From the NCBI RefSeq assembly GCF_012927165.1, contig NZ_JABBGA010000002.1, positions 310,001-374,000 of the forward strand: DNA of 64,000 nt. Reading direction: 5' to 3'. This DNA is from Zoogloea dura (lineage in GTDB: Bacteria; Pseudomonadota; Gammaproteobacteria; Burkholderiales; Rhodocyclaceae). Shown here piece after piece: positions 8,052 to 17,654 of this stretch (positions within the stretch are counted from its first letter, which is position 1; each line of letters opens with the position of its first letter). The notes beneath the pieces are model-generated. The model did no database searches. It was not told the DNA's origin and saw only the letters and a list, made by a program, of their open reading frames with translations. A program made the translations under genes and the position numbers.

Positions 8052-8699
8052 ATGCATTCCGACCTCTTTCCCGAAACCCTGGCCCCCTGGCGCGAGGACA
8101 TCGTCCCTGGCGCCGTGGTGCTGCGCGCCTTCGCCCTCGCCGACGCAGCGTCACTGCTCGACGCCGTGGCCCGGCTGGTGGTGGCAGCCCCTTTCCGCCA
8201 CCTGCAGACGCCCGGCGGCCAGACCATGTCGGTGGCCATGAGCAACTGCGGAACCCGCGGCTGGGTCTCCGACCGGCGCGGCTACCGCTACGCCGAAACC
8301 GACCCGGCCAGCGGCCTGCCCTGGCCGCCCATGCCCGCCGCCCTGGCTGGCCTGGCCCGCCGGGCGGCTGCCGCAGCCGGCTTCGAGGACTTTGCGCCGG
8401 ATGCCTGCCTCATCAACCACTACGTCCCGGGGAGCCGCATGGGCCTCCATCAGGACCGGGACGAGGCCGACCTCACCCAGCCCATCGTCTCGGTGTCCCT
8501 CGGCCTGCCGGCGATCTTCCTGTTCGGTGGCGCCACCCGCAGCGACCGCCCAGTCCGCCTGCCCCTGGAACACGGCGACGTGGTGGTGTGGGGCGGCCCG
8601 GCACGCCTGTTCTTCCATGGCATCGCGCCGCTGAAGGACGGCCATCATGCGGCCACCGGCGCCTGCCGCCTCAACCTGACCTTCCGCCGGGCACTGTAG
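8052..8699 (+). CDS. alkB: AlkB, Fe(II)/2-oxoglutarate-dependent DNA repair dioxygenase
   Basis: Removes alkyl groups such as 1-methyladenine and 3-methylcytosine from DNA or RNA by oxidative demethylation. From the ATG at 8052 the protein has 215 residues, the same size as Escherichia coli AlkB, and the iron ligands His133, Asp135 (LHQDRDE) and His189 and the 2-oxoglutarate arginines Arg206 and Arg212 (RLNLTFR) fall two positions from their E. coli equivalents. Blocks such as TPGGQTMSVAM, PDACLIN and LEHGDVVVWGG are near identical to the family. The ribosome site is weak; an earlier in-frame ATG at 7944 would only add an unconserved tail. It lacks an adjacent ada. Confidence 0.95.
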   Translation: MHSDLFPETLAPWREDIVPGAVVLRAFALADAASLLDAVARLVVAAPFRHLQTPGGQTMSVAMSNCGTRGWVSDRRGYRYAETDPASGLPWPPMPAALAGLARRAAAAAGFEDFAPDACLINHYVPGSRMGLHQDRDEADLTQPIVSVSLGLPAIFLFGGATRSDRPVRLPLEHGDVVVWGGPARLFFHGIAPLKDGHHAATGACRLNLTFRRAL

Positions 8700-8749
8700 T
8701 CAGACCATGCCTCGATACAAATAGAGACAAAACATACGTGGAGACAAAA

Positions 8750-9220
8750 ATGAGCACCGTAGCCCCCATCCCCGCCGGCATGCCCACCCTCACACCGCAC
8801 CTGGTGTGCCGCAATGCCGCCGCCGCCATCGACTTCTACGTGCGCGCCTTCGGTGCGGTGGAACTGGCCCGCCTGCCCGCCCCCGACGGACGCCTGATGC
8901 ACGCCATGCTGCGGGTCGGCGACTCGCCCCTGATGCTGGTGGACGAATTTCCCGAGATGGGCTGCCACAGCCCCCAGGGGCTGGGCGGCTCGCCGATCAC
9001 CTTGCATCTCTACGTCATCGACGTGGATGCGGCCCTGGCCCGGGCGGTGGAGGCCGGCGCCCGGCTCACCCTACCTGCCACCGACATGTTCTGGGGTGAC
9101 CGCTACGGCCGCGTCGAAGACCCGTTTGGCCACCAATGGTCCATCGCCACCCACATCCGCGACCTGAGCCCCGCCGAGATCCTGGCCGCCTCGGCCCAGG
9201 GCTGTCCGGGCACCCCCTGA
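8750..9220 (+). CDS. VOC-superfamily protein (PhnB/glyoxalase-like)
   Basis: A 156-residue protein of the vicinal oxygen chelate superfamily, close to the PhnB/YdcJ-like group. Visible features are TPHLVCRNAAAAIDFYVRAFGAVE at the start of the first beta-alpha-beta module, a middle GGSPITLHLYVIDVDAALARAVEAGA repeat and the C-terminal WGDRYGRVEDPFGHQWSIATH signature. These proteins bind a metal or small ligand; some are antibiotic-binding or lyases, but this one cannot be assigned. GGAG lies before the ATG at 8750. It stands alone between alkB and the parvulin gene. Confidence 0.85.
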   Translation: MSTVAPIPAGMPTLTPHLVCRNAAAAIDFYVRAFGAVELARLPAPDGRLMHAMLRVGDSPLMLVDEFPEMGCHSPQGLGGSPITLHLYVIDVDAALARAVEAGARLTLPATDMFWGDRYGRVEDPFGHQWSIATHIRDLSPAEILAASAQGCPGTP

Positions 9221-9388
9221 GGGGAGGGAAGACGGGGCCACCGGGGCTTGACGAGCGGATCGCGTTGACGAGCAGGGCCACCCTTCGGAATACTGCCGGA
9301 CGCGTCGGGAAAGTGAACATTCCCTTCGCATGACCCGGGCGCCCGGCAAGACTGCCCCGCGCCCCGTACCCCACACCAAGGAAAGTCA

Positions 9389-10198
9389 ATGAAGTCCTCT
9401 TCGTCCCTGTTCCGCCTTGCCCTGATCGCCGGCCTGCTGGCCCAGGCGCCCGCCTTCGCCGCCGAACCGGCCAAGTCCGCCGCCGCCAAGCCCATCGCCA
9501 CGATCAACGGCGTGGCCATCCCCCAGGGTGCCTATGACCTGCTGCTCGCCCGTGCCAAGGCCCAGGGCGCCACCGACAGCCCGCAGCTCACCAATGAACT
9601 GCGCGGCCGCCTGATCCAGGCCGAGCTGCTCAGCCAGGCTGCCAAGAAGAAAAACCTGGACAAGAAGTCCGACATCGCCCTGCAGCTCGACATGGCCCGC
9701 CAGCAGATCCTGGCCAGCGCCTACGTAACCGAGTTCCTGCAGGCCAACCCGGTCACTGACGAGGCCGCCCGCGCCGAGTACGACCGCCTGGTGGCCCAGG
9801 CCGGTGGCAAGGAATACCGTTCCCGCCACATCCTGGTGAAGGAAGAGAAGGAAGCCCTGGACATCATCGAGCGCCTCAAGATGGGCGAGAAGATCGAGAA
9901 GCTGGCCACCCTCTCCCTCGACCCGGGCTCCAAGGACAAGGGCGGCGAGCTTGGCTGGAACGTGCCGGGCGCCTTCGTCGAGAGCTTCGGCAAGGCTCTC
10001 GCCGGCCTGACCCCTGGCACCTACACCCAGACCCCGGTGCAGACCCAGTTCGGCTACCACGTGATCCAGCTGGAAGAAGTGCGCGACCTGAAGGCCCCTC
10101 CCTTCGAGGAAACCAAGCCCCAGATCCTGCAGCGCCTGCAAGCCCAGAAGATCGACGAGCATATCCAGGGCCTCGCCAAGGCAGCCAAGATCAACTGA
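9389..10198 (+). CDS. Periplasmic peptidyl-prolyl cis-trans isomerase (parvulin/SurA-PrsA type)
   Basis: A 269-residue exported foldase. The signal peptide ends near residue 24 (APAFAAEP). An N-terminal helical chaperone region (about 30-135) precedes one parvulin domain (about 143-237) that starts with YRSRHILVKEEKEA and contains DPGSKDKGGELGW and QTQFGYHVIQLEE. The plan fits single-parvulin SurA/PrsA-like proteins which help outer-membrane protein folding; the exact clients are unknown. The start is preceded by AAGGAAAG. A strong intrinsic terminator follows directly. Confidence 0.9.
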   Translation: MKSSSSLFRLALIAGLLAQAPAFAAEPAKSAAAKPIATINGVAIPQGAYDLLLARAKAQGATDSPQLTNELRGRLIQAELLSQAAKKKNLDKKSDIALQLDMARQQILASAYVTEFLQANPVTDEAARAEYDRLVAQAGGKEYRSRHILVKEEKEALDIIERLKMGEKIEKLATLSLDPGSKDKGGELGWNVPGAFVESFGKALAGLTPGTYTQTPVQTQFGYHVIQLEEVRDLKAPPFEETKPQILQRLQAQKIDEHIQGLAKAAKIN

Positions 10199-10221
10199 TC
10201 GCCGCCTGCCAGGAATGCAGA

Positions 10222-10247
10222 ACGGGAGCCCGCGGGCTCCCGTTTTT
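10222..10247 (+). terminator. Rho-independent terminator of the parvulin gene
   Basis: An inverted repeat ACGGGAGCCCG / CGGGCTCCCGT with almost no loop is followed by TTTT on the plus strand. On the minus strand, where frdB ends nearby, the hairpin has only two T residues after it. Confidence 0.85.
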
Positions 10248-10267
10248 CATGGTTGTGGCACAGCGGC

Positions 10268-10990
10268 CTACAGGCCGGTGCTGGCCATCTTGCGCCGCAG
10301 GAAGGCGATCTGGGTCTGCAGCGGCAAGCCCTTGGGGCACACGTCGTGGCAGCCCAGCAGGCTCATGCAGCCGAACACGCCGGAGTCGTCGCCGATCAGC
10401 TCGTAGAAATCCTCATCGGTCCGGGTATCCCGCGGGTCGAGGCGGAAACGCGCGATCTTGTTGAGCCCCACCGCGCCGACGAAGTCCTCGCGCATGCGCA
10501 GGGTGCCGCAGCCGGCCACGCAGCAGCCGCACTCGATGCAGCGATCCAGCTCGTAGATGGCCTCGGCCAGCGCCGGCTCCATGGGGGCTTCGAGGGCCGT
10601 CAGGTCGGGCTCCGTCTGGGCATGGATCCAGGTCTGCAGCCTTTCGGCAGTGCCACGCATCCATTTCCCGGTGTTCACCGACAGATCGCCGATCAACTCG
10701 AAGACCGGCAGCGGCGCGAGGGTGATGACCGGCCCGAGGTCGCGGGTCAGGGCCCGGCAGGCCAGCCCCGGCCGGCCGTCGATGAGCATGCCGCAGCTGC
10801 CGCAGATGCCGGCCCGGCACACGAAGTCGAACTGCAGCGAGGGCGCCAGGGTCTCGCGGACTTCGTTGAGGGCGATGAAGAGGGTCATGCCCTCGGCCTC
10901 CTCGACGCGGAAATCCTCCCAGTGGGGCGACTGGCCCTCGCCCGGGCTGCTTCGCAACACGCGCAAGGTGAGGGTGCGGAGATCGCTCAT
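10268..10990 (-). CDS. frdB: Fumarate reductase/succinate dehydrogenase iron-sulfur subunit
   Basis: A 240-residue electron-transfer subunit between the flavoprotein and the membrane cytochrome. Three cluster motifs are complete: C58, C63, C66 and C78 for [2Fe-2S] ([10 protein letters not shown]), C151IECGC..C161 for [4Fe-4S], and C208, C214 and C218 ([14 protein letters not shown]) for [3Fe-4S]. The ATG at 10990 has GGGGAGG upstream and overlaps the frdA stop by four bases (ATGA). The frdC-A-B order matches the Wolinella-type menaquinol:fumarate reductases rather than enterobacterial frdABCD or sdhCDAB. Direction of catalysis in vivo is not determined by sequence. Confidence 0.92.
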   Translation of the reverse strand: MSDLRTLTLRVLRSSPGEGQSPHWEDFRVEEAEGMTLFIALNEVRETLAPSLQFDFVCRAGICGSCGMLIDGRPGLACRALTRDLGPVITLAPLPVFELIGDLSVNTGKWMRGTAERLQTWIHAQTEPDLTALEAPMEPALAEAIYELDRCIECGCCVAGCGTLRMREDFVGAVGLNKIARFRLDPRDTRTDEDFYELIGDDSGVFGCMSLLGCHDVCPKGLPLQTQIAFLRRKMASTGL

Positions 10991-12966
10991 GAAGCCTCCC
11001 CAAGTCGGGCGTTGCGGCCCCGGAAGCACTCCGGAACCAGGTGTTCATAGGACATCAGGGCCTGCTGCACGGTGAAGCGGTCGGCGTGGCCGAAGGCCTG
11101 GCGGATCGCCGCGATCTCGCTCACCCGCCCTGCCGTGAGGGGGTGCTCGATGGCATCGCGGGCACCATAGCCACGCCAGCCGGGCGGCAGCTCCATGGAG
11201 GCCACGTCGAGATCCTCGTAGCTGAGCGTGGGCAGGGTCTGGAAGGCATCGCTCCAGGTGGCGAGGGTGCGCTTGAGCCACTGCGCGTCGTCGCGCCGGG
11301 GAAAGTCCTCGCGGTAATGGGCGCCCCGGCTCTCGGTGCGCTGCAGGGCGCCCCAGGCCACGCAGAGTGCCAGCTTGAGCATCTTCTGCACCCGGTAGGC
11401 GGTGACCAGCTCCGGGTTGGCGCCGGGCCGCCGGGTGCTGATCCCGATCTGACGGCTGCGCACCAGCAGGGCCTGCAGCTCCTCCACCGCGGCGCTCAAC
11501 AGCTCGCCGCTGCGGAAGATCCCGACCTTGTCGGTCATGATGTCCTGCATGCGGCGCATCAGTTCGCCCGCGTTCTCGCGGCCATTGCCCTGCAGCAGGG
11601 CATCCAGGCGAGCCTGCTCGGCGTCGAGGAATTCGCGGACCAGGCTGGTGGACACCTGCAGGTCGCCATTCACCGATTCGACGAAGTCGGCCATGCTCTC
11701 GCCGACGATCATGCCGGCCACCACGGTTTCGGCCACCGAATTGCCACCCAAGCGGTTGAAGCCGTGCAGGTCCCAGCAGGCCGCCTCACCGCAGGCGAAC
11801 AGCCCGCGCAGGCCGCGCGCCTGGCCCCGCGCATCGGTGCGGATGCCGCCCATCGAATAGTGCTGGGCCGGCCGCACGGGGATCAGGTCACGGCTGGGGT
11901 CGATGCCCAGGAAGTGCTGGCAGATCTCCTTTACCTCGCGCAGGCGGCCGTCGATGTGGGCCGCCCCCAGCAGGGTGATGTCGAGCCACAGGTGGTCGCC
12001 GAAGCGGGTCTTCACGCCTTTGCCGGCACGGATGTGCTCCTCCATGCGGCGCGACACCACGTCGCGGGAGGCCAGCTCCTTCTTCTCGGGCTCGTAGTCG
12101 GGCATGAAGCGGTGGCCGGCGGCATCCCGCAGCAGCCCGCCGTCACCGCGACAGCCCTCGGTGACCAGGATGCCGGCCGGGAAGATGGTGGTCGGATGGA
12201 ACTGCACCGCCTCCATGTTGCCCAGCATGGCCGCACCGGTCTCGAGGGCGATGGCGGCCCCCATGCCTTCGTTGATCACCGCATTGGAACTGACCCGGTA
12301 GATCCGGCCGAAGCCGCCGGTGGCGATACAGGTGGCCCTTGCCACGTAGGCCGACAGCTCGCCGCTGACCAGGTTGCGCACCACGGCGCCGTGGCAGCGC
12401 GTGCCGTCGTGGATCAGGGCGATGGCCTCCATGCGCTCATGGACGGGGATGCCTTCGGCCACCGTGCGGTCGCTCACCGCGTACAGCATGGCGTGGCCGG
12501 TGCCGTCCGAGACGTAGCAGGTCCGCCATTTCTTGGTGCCGCCGAAGTCCCGGGCGGCGATCAGGCCGTGGGCTTCGGGGCGCTCCGAGAGGCTCACCCG
12601 GCGGCCGTCCATGACCACTTCCCGTTCGCCGGCCGCCACCCGGTTCCAGGGCACCCCCCAGGCCGCCAGCTCACGCACGGCCTGCGGCGCGGTGTGGGTG
12701 AACAGGCGCGCCACCTGCTGGTCGCACCCCCAGTCGGAGCCCCGCACCGTGTCCTCGAAATGAACGTCCTCGTTGTCGCCCTCACCCCTGGCCGTATTGC
12801 CGAGGCTGGCCTGCATGCCGCCCTGGGCCGCCGCCGAATGGGAACGCTTGGGTGGCACCAGGCTCAGGATGATCACGTCGTGGCCCCGCCGCCGGGCGCC
12901 CACCGCCGCCCGCAGGCCGGCCAGCCCGCCGCCCACCACCAGCACATCGGTATAGACGATACGCAT
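10987..12966 (-). CDS. frdA: Fumarate reductase/succinate dehydrogenase flavoprotein subunit
   Basis: A 659-residue catalytic subunit. The N-terminal dinucleotide fold has [14 protein letters not shown]; His43 in [10 protein letters not shown] is the residue that carries covalent FAD in this family. The substrate region shows the expected VQFHPT, GCRGDGG and [11 protein letters not shown] elements, and the capping region with [13 protein letters not shown] binds FAD. The ATG at 12966 lies two bases after the frdC stop. The frame is open much further upstream, through frdC in another frame, but homology begins at this ATG. It transfers electrons to FrdB on the cytoplasmic face of the membrane. 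Confidence 0.94.
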   Translation of the reverse strand: MRIVYTDVLVVGGGLAGLRAAVGARRRGHDVIILSLVPPKRSHSAAAQGGMQASLGNTARGEGDNEDVHFEDTVRGSDWGCDQQVARLFTHTAPQAVRELAAWGVPWNRVAAGEREVVMDGRRVSLSERPEAHGLIAARDFGGTKKWRTCYVSDGTGHAMLYAVSDRTVAEGIPVHERMEAIALIHDGTRCHGAVVRNLVSGELSAYVARATCIATGGFGRIYRVSSNAVINEGMGAAIALETGAAMLGNMEAVQFHPTTIFPAGILVTEGCRGDGGLLRDAAGHRFMPDYEPEKKELASRDVVSRRMEEHIRAGKGVKTRFGDHLWLDITLLGAAHIDGRLREVKEICQHFLGIDPSRDLIPVRPAQHYSMGGIRTDARGQARGLRGLFACGEAACWDLHGFNRLGGNSVAETVVAGMIVGESMADFVESVNGDLQVSTSLVREFLDAEQARLDALLQGNGRENAGELMRRMQDIMTDKVGIFRSGELLSAAVEELQALLVRSRQIGISTRRPGANPELVTAYRVQKMLKLALCVAWGALQRTESRGAHYREDFPRRDDAQWLKRTLATWSDAFQTLPTLSYEDLDVASMELPPGWRGYGARDAIEHPLTAGRVSEIAAIRQAFGHADRFTVQQALMSYEHLVPECFRGRNARLGEAS

Positions 12967-12968
12967 GC

Positions 12969-13847
12969 CTATTCCCCCGGCCGCCGCGACAGGGCGAACT
13001 CCAGCCCACCGGGCCGCTCGTGGCCGGCCAGCCTGGAGGCGGCCTTGTGCGGCACATAGCGTTCGCCGGCCCGGTCCGCGTGGGCGATGCCGAGCTGCAC
13101 GTAGGCAAGCAGGGTCACCAGGCCCAGGCCCAGGAAGAACAGGCTGAAACAGGTCCGCGCAATACGCAGGCGCCGCCGCCCGGCCAGCGGATCCGCGCCC
13201 TGCAGCCAGCCCCACTTGAGGGCCAGCCGGTACAGGCCGATGCCTCCGTGGATCTCGACGGCAAACAACAGCAGCAGGTAGATGGGCCACATGTTGCCGG
13301 TCCAGATCCGGTCGGCGGACTCGTAGGGGCCGATCAGCTCCGGCTGGGTCAGCATGCCGAAGAGATGCACCGAGGCCAGGAAGAACAGCGCGAAGCCGGT
13401 CCACAGCTGAACCCACCACAGGCCGGTATCACTATGGCGCAGCTGCTCCTTGTGTTCGATGAAGATGCGGTACTGGCGGAAGCTGGCCGGAAACTTCCGC
13501 AGGGCCAGCCAGGCGTGCAGCATGAACAGCGCCATCACCACGCCCACCACACAGGACACGATCCACGGACGGGGCTCGGCAAGGAACGCAGCCCCCTCGA
13601 AGAAGCGGGCGATCGTATAAAAGGCCTGCTGGCTGACCAGGATCGACGACACGAAGAACATGTGGGCGATCAGGAACAGGGCCAGCAGCAGGCCCGAGAG
13701 GCTCTGCAACAGGTCCAGCCGGGCCGGCCAGCGGCTTGCCCGGAGACGGGAGCGGGAGGGAACGCCCCGCGCAGCGTCGGCGGCGTTCATCGCGGGCTCG
13801 CCGGAAACCGGGCGGGCAGCGGTTGCTTGCTCCAGGGAACTGGCCAT
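12969..13847 (-). CDS. frdC: Fumarate reductase/succinate dehydrogenase cytochrome b subunit (Wolinella type)
   Basis: A polytopic membrane protein with five predicted helices, which anchors FrdAB and oxidises or reduces quinone. Four histidines expected to ligate two b hemes are in place in [33 protein letters not shown] and [17 protein letters not shown]. The start is uncertain: ATG at 13847 gives 292 residues with a soluble N-terminal tail, while ATG at 13790 gives 273, nearer to the family. Neither has a strong Shine-Dalgarno. It is first in frdCAB. The two-heme single-subunit form is the type B class, associated with menaquinone in Wolinella. Confidence 0.88.
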   Translation of the reverse strand: MASSLEQATAARPVSGEPAMNAADAARGVPSRSRLRASRWPARLDLLQSLSGLLLALFLIAHMFFVSSILVSQQAFYTIARFFEGAAFLAEPRPWIVSCVVGVVMALFMLHAWLALRKFPASFRQYRIFIEHKEQLRHSDTGLWWVQLWTGFALFFLASVHLFGMLTQPELIGPYESADRIWTGNMWPIYLLLLFAVEIHGGIGLYRLALKWGWLQGADPLAGRRRLRIARTCFSLFFLGLGLVTLLAYVQLGIAHADRAGERYVPHKAASRLAGHERPGGLEFALSRRPGE

Positions 13848-13982
13848 GGCGGGTGCTCTCTCGTTGGACGCCAGCCCGGGCGGCGGGCGCAAGAAACCGG
13901 AACCAGCATGGCCGGCACTCGCGTCTCCCACCGCGCTCACCCAGGGGGATATTTCTGTTATGGAGCTAATCTAGCACAGTTT

Positions 13983-13997
13983 TGTTGCAGCGCAACA
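13983..13997. promoter_or_regulatory. Palindrome upstream of frdCAB
   Basis: TGTTGC-AGC-GCAACA is a perfect 6+3+6 inverted repeat about 140 bases before frdC, near a possible minus-strand promoter (TTGCGC, 16 bases, TAGATT). It is a candidate operator; it does not match the FNR consensus. Confidence 0.4.
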
Positions 13998-14083
13998 TAC
14001 CAACTCACCCGCGTCGGCCCCACGGGAGATGAGCACGCCGGATGTAGGGTTACACTTCCGGCCTTTGCCACCGGGAGCGCCCC

Positions 14084-14542
14084 ATGCACATCTGGATCGA
14101 CGCCGACGCCTGCCCTGTCGTGATCAAGGACATCCTGTTCCGCGCCGCCGAGCGCCTGCAGATCGAGACGATCCTGGTCGCCAACCGCCTCCTGCGCACG
14201 CCGCCGTCACGCTTCATCCGGGCCGTGCAGGTGCCGGCAGGTTTCGATGTGGCCGACGCCCACATCGTCGATCAGATGGAAGAAGGCGACCTGGTGATCA
14301 CCGCCGACATCCCGCTGGCCTCCGCGGTGCTGGCGCGCAAGGCCCACGCGCTCAACCCGCGCGGCGAGCTGTACACGGCGGCGAACATTGCCGAACGGCT
14401 GTCGATGCGGAATTTCCTGGAGGAGTTGCGCGGCGCGGGAATCCAGACCGGTGGCCCGGCGGCCTTCAGCCAGGCCGACCGCCAGGCCTTCGGCGCCGCC
14501 CTGGACCGCTTCCTGGCCCGCCTCCCCCGCCCCGCCGGCTGA
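14084..14542 (+). CDS. YaiI/YqxD family protein (UPF0178, DUF188)
   Basis: A 152-residue conserved protein of unknown biochemical function. The family hallmarks are clear: [17 protein letters not shown] at the N terminus, [35 protein letters not shown] and [22 protein letters not shown]. The two early aspartates and the ITADIPLA motif resemble PIN-like nuclease folds, so a nuclease or metal-binding activity has been suspected for the family, but I infer no function. It is divergent from frdCAB and convergent with the CDF transporter gene. Confidence 0.9.
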   Translation: MHIWIDADACPVVIKDILFRAAERLQIETILVANRLLRTPPSRFIRAVQVPAGFDVADAHIVDQMEEGDLVITADIPLASAVLARKAHALNPRGELYTAANIAERLSMRNFLEELRGAGIQTGGPAAFSQADRQAFGAALDRFLARLPRPAG

Positions 14543-14558
14543 CCCGGCAGCGGAAAAC

Positions 14559-15593
14559 TCAGCCCTTGCCGGCAGGCCGCACGGGCGGCCGGCAACCATC
14601 GTCGATGCCGTCGATCTCGATCTGGATGGTCGGGTGATGGATACGGAAGCGCTGCTCCAGCAGCACCGCGAGCTCGGTGAAGAAGACATCCCCGGGATGA
14701 CCGCCGGGCATCACCAGGTGGGCCGTGAGGGCCACGTGAGAGGTGCCGAGCGCCCACACGTGGAGATCATGGACGTCCTTCACGCCAGGCAGGCCGCGCA
14801 GGCAGGTGTCCACCGCGGAGAGGTCCACCCCCTCGGGCACCCCGTCGAAGGCCAGGTGCAGGGACTGGCGGAACAAACCCCAGGTGCCCAGCACGATCAC
14901 CACGGCAATGAGCAGGCTCACCACCGGGTCCAGCCACACCCAGCCGAACTCCAGGTAGGCCAGGCCGGCCGCCACCACCCCCAGGGACACCAGGGCGTCA
15001 CCCGCCATGTGCAGGAAGGCCCCGCGCAGGTTGAGATCGTCCTTGCTGCCCGCCATGAACAGGGCCGCGGTGATGCCGTTGATCACCACGCCGATCGCCG
15101 CCACGATGATCACCGTCCAGCCCGACACCGGCTCGGGCGACTGCAGGCGCTGTACGGCCTCGACGGCCAGCGCCCCCATGGCCAGCAACAGCAGCAGCCC
15201 ATTGCCCAGCGCCGCCAGGATGGAGGCCCGCAACCAGCCATAACTGCGGGTCAGGGTGGGCTGCAGGCGCCCCGCCAAGGCTGCCCCCCAGGCCAGGACC
15301 AGCCCGGCCACGTCCGACAGGTTGTGCCCCGCATCGGCCAGCAGGGCCAGGGAGTCCGCCTGCCAGCCATACAGGGCCTCCACCACCACGAAGGCCAGGT
15401 TCAGCGCGATGCCGATGGCAAAGGCGCGATTCCAGTCGGTGGGCGGTGCGTGATGGTGATGATGGCCGTGAGAGTGGTGGCTGTGGGAGTGGGGCTCTGC
15501 CTGCGAATGGCCGCCCCCTTGCGGATGGGCCTGATGCTCGTGCCCATGGTCGTCATGAGCATGGCTACAGGCCGGGCCGTGGGTGTGAGGCAT
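14559..15593 (-). CDS. Cation diffusion facilitator (CDF) metal exporter with His-rich N terminus
   Basis: A 344-residue inner-membrane metal/proton antiporter of the DmeF/CzcD-like group. Residues 1-50 are extremely rich in histidine and include a run HGHHHHHA, a probable metal-sensing or metal-buffering tail. Six helices follow; the transport site uses His90 and Asp94 (ADAGHNLSD) on helix 2 and the HMAGDAL motif on helix 5. A cytoplasmic dimerisation domain with GVKDVHDLHVWALG ends the protein. Substrates are probably Zn, Co, Ni or Cd; the helix-2 and helix-5 motifs do not discriminate safely. No regulator or second efflux component is adjacent. Confidence 0.9.
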   Translation of the reverse strand: MPHTHGPACSHAHDDHGHEHQAHPQGGGHSQAEPHSHSHHSHGHHHHHAPPTDWNRAFAIGIALNLAFVVVEALYGWQADSLALLADAGHNLSDVAGLVLAWGAALAGRLQPTLTRSYGWLRASILAALGNGLLLLLAMGALAVEAVQRLQSPEPVSGWTVIIVAAIGVVINGITAALFMAGSKDDLNLRGAFLHMAGDALVSLGVVAAGLAYLEFGWVWLDPVVSLLIAVVIVLGTWGLFRQSLHLAFDGVPEGVDLSAVDTCLRGLPGVKDVHDLHVWALGTSHVALTAHLVMPGGHPGDVFFTELAVLLEQRFRIHHPTIQIEIDGIDDGCRPPVRPAGKG

Positions 15594-15599
15594 GCCGGC

Positions 15600-16478
15600 T
15601 CAGCGTCCTGCGCGCATCGCCCGCAACTGGCGGCGGGCGATCGCCAGACCGATCTGCTGGATCGGATTTCGGTTGCCCCAGGGGCGCCAGGTCTTCACGT
15701 AGCGATTGCGGTAGGCATCGAACTGGTAACCCCACGGGGCGCACATGACCTCGCCCCGCCCAAGCAGGATCTTGAGGGACTCCGTCGCCGTCGCCCCGGC
15801 ACACAGCTGGCACGCGGCGATGGTGCTCGGCCCGCGCCGGGCCACGAAATCGACCCGCGAAGGATCGGCCAGATAGCCCCGCTGCAGCATGGCCGGCGAC
15901 AGCCCGAGCAGGAAGCGCACCGCCATTTCATCCTCGTCGCAGCCGTCAAGACGGAAGTACTCCTCGAAGCTCATCCTGCCGGGCAGAAAGCTGAGCACGG
16001 CGGTGCCCATCCCCAGGGGTGCCGCCGTGACGGCCGGAATGCCGCGCTCCCAGCAGGCCCTGAAGGTATCCCGTCGGGCCTGGAAGGCGAAGAAGTCGAG
16101 GCCGTCCACGTAGAGATCCACCCCGTCGAGGAAGGCATCGAGATTGGCCGCATCGACCCCACTGCCGAAAACCCTGATGTCCAGCTCCGGATTGATGTCC
16201 CTGGCCATCTCGGCCATGACATCCGCCTTGGGGCGATCCAGCGTGGACATCATGGCCCCCGCCTGGCGGTTGAAATTGACCAGGTCGAAGGTGTCCATGT
16301 CGGCGATATGGAAAGCTCCGATTCCCAGGCGTGCCAAGCTCAGGAGATGCACGCCGCCGACGCCCCCGACGCCCGCGATGGCGATGCGCTTGCCGCGCAG
16401 GGCGGTCTGCTCCGTCTCGGTCACCCAGCCGATATTGCGGGCAAAGGCCTCTTCGTAACGAAAGCGTCCGTCAGACAT
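15600..16478 (-). CDS. ThiF/MoeB/HesA-family (E1-like) protein
   Basis: A 292-residue protein of the E1-like adenylyltransferase superfamily. The nucleotide-binding glycine motif IAGVGGVGG (35-42) and the following DMDTFDLVNFNRQ, an E1 hallmark, are present, and PKADVMAEMARDINPEL follows as expected. The C-terminal region with FVARRGPSTIAACQLCAGATATE and WGYQFDAYRNRYVKTWRPWGNR is typical of an orphan subgroup often found alone or fused to nitroreductases. No ThiS/MoaD partner lies nearby, so the activated substrate is unknown. The start at 16478 is where homology begins; it is seven bases downstream of the CDF stop direction and probably a separate unit. Confidence 0.75.
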   Translation of the reverse strand: MSDGRFRYEEAFARNIGWVTETEQTALRGKRIAIAGVGGVGGVHLLSLARLGIGAFHIADMDTFDLVNFNRQAGAMMSTLDRPKADVMAEMARDINPELDIRVFGSGVDAANLDAFLDGVDLYVDGLDFFAFQARRDTFRACWERGIPAVTAAPLGMGTAVLSFLPGRMSFEEYFRLDGCDEDEMAVRFLLGLSPAMLQRGYLADPSRVDFVARRGPSTIAACQLCAGATATESLKILLGRGEVMCAPWGYQFDAYRNRYVKTWRPWGNRNPIQQIGLAIARRQLRAMRAGR

Positions 16479-16570
16479 AGGCGGTGTAATCCCAGCGGTG
16501 AATATTTTCTTATGATACGTCAGATCGGCGCGCCGGCAGCCAACACCACGCCAGCCATACGGCCATCCCG

Positions 16571-16658
16571 TTTTCATGAAAATGCTTCGTTGCAGGATGC
16601 AGACTCGCGGAACTTGGCGCACACTGAGCGCCGTTGCAAGCCCCTGTCGAGTCAGGGG
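16571..16658. promoter_or_regulatory. Regulatory region between ThiF-like gene and acyltransferase gene
   Basis: The 256-base divergent spacer holds a perfect palindrome TTTTCATGAAAA (16571-16582) and a second inverted repeat CCCCTG-N6-CAGGGG (16641-16658). Either could be an operator; I cannot assign a regulator. Confidence 0.35.
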
Positions 16659-16734
16659 CCCTTCAAGATTCGAGGCCTGGTTGCCGTTAAGTGCCAGACG
16701 CCCGCCTTGTTTTCCCACAGGGGAATGACCCGCC

Positions 16735-17496
16735 ATGTCCTTACTTGATCGATTCAGCCTCGGCGAAGGCTTCAAGAAATACTTCGAAATCGCCCCCGCC
16801 TTCGACAAGGGCCGGCGCAACGAGGTGTTCGGAATCCGCCATGAAGTCTATTGCGAGGAGCTCGGTTTCGAGCCCGTCCGCCCCGACCGCATGGAGACCG
16901 ACGAATACGACCGCCACAGCCTGCACTGCCTGATGCGCACCGTGAACGAGCCGCAGACCCTGGTCGGCTGCAACCGGCTGGTCATGGCCCGGCCGGAAGA
17001 CCCCGACTACCTGCTGCCCTTCGAGCGCACCTGCGCGGCCACCCTGGACCGCAGCATCATCGATCCGGCCCGCCAGCCGCGGGGCGCCATCGCCGAAGTG
17101 TCGCGCCTCGCAGTACGCGCCCACTACCGGCGCCGGCGGGGTGAGACCAAGGCGGCCGTGGCACTCAGCGACGAGGATTTCGGCACCAACAACCAGCCCC
17201 GCTTCCCCTACATCCCGATCGGGCTCTACCTGGCCGTGGTGGCGATGGCCAAGCGGGAAGGCATCGAGACCCTCTTCGTCCTCACCGAGCCCCGGCTGGC
17301 CGACCACTTTGCCAAGCTGGGCGTCAAGATCACCCAGATCGGCGGCCCTGTCGAACACCGGGGCATCCGCATTCCGTCCATGATGGACGTGAACGCCATC
17401 ATCAAGGGCCTGCGCTTCTTTGTCCGACCCATCTGGCGCGTCATCGAGGCCCAGATCGACGAAGGCTATTCCCACCCCGGCCGGCCCCCATTCTGA
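16735..17496 (+). CDS. PEP-CTERM/exosortase system-associated acyltransferase
   Basis: A 253-residue protein of the GNAT-like family that co-occurs with exosortase/PEP-CTERM systems and resembles N-acyl-amino-acid (autoinducer synthase-like) synthases. Supporting segments are YFEIAPAFDKGRRNEVFGIRHEVYCEELGFEP, the acceptor-like RPDRMETDEYDRHSLHCL, AEVSRLAVRAHYRRRRGE and IPIGLYLAVVAMAKREGIE. Such genes normally sit in exopolysaccharide/exosortase loci, but here no exosortase (EpsH), PrsK/PrsR or PEP-CTERM substrate is visible in the window, so it is an isolated member. The acyl donor and acceptor are unknown. It is followed by a phasin gene. Confidence 0.82.
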   Translation: MSLLDRFSLGEGFKKYFEIAPAFDKGRRNEVFGIRHEVYCEELGFEPVRPDRMETDEYDRHSLHCLMRTVNEPQTLVGCNRLVMARPEDPDYLLPFERTCAATLDRSIIDPARQPRGAIAEVSRLAVRAHYRRRRGETKAAVALSDEDFGTNNQPRFPYIPIGLYLAVVAMAKREGIETLFVLTEPRLADHFAKLGVKITQIGGPVEHRGIRIPSMMDVNAIIKGLRFFVRPIWRVIEAQIDEGYSHPGRPPF

Positions 17497-17654
17497 ACGC
17501 CGGCGAATTGCCACAGCGCGCCCGCACACCTCCCTGAACGATATCGGCGGTGAGGCGGTCGGAGACATCGCCGCATCCCTGTCACCCGACTGCAACCGCC
17601 ACGGCCTAGGCTTGCGGCAACGCATTCCCACACGCCAATCCTCAAGGAGTCCCC

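Noticed and set aside
16615-16629. Possible sigma54 promoter TGGCGCACACTGAGC before the acyltransferase gene
   Set aside because: Only the GG and GC dinucleotides and spacing fit; TTGC is lost, so support is too weak.
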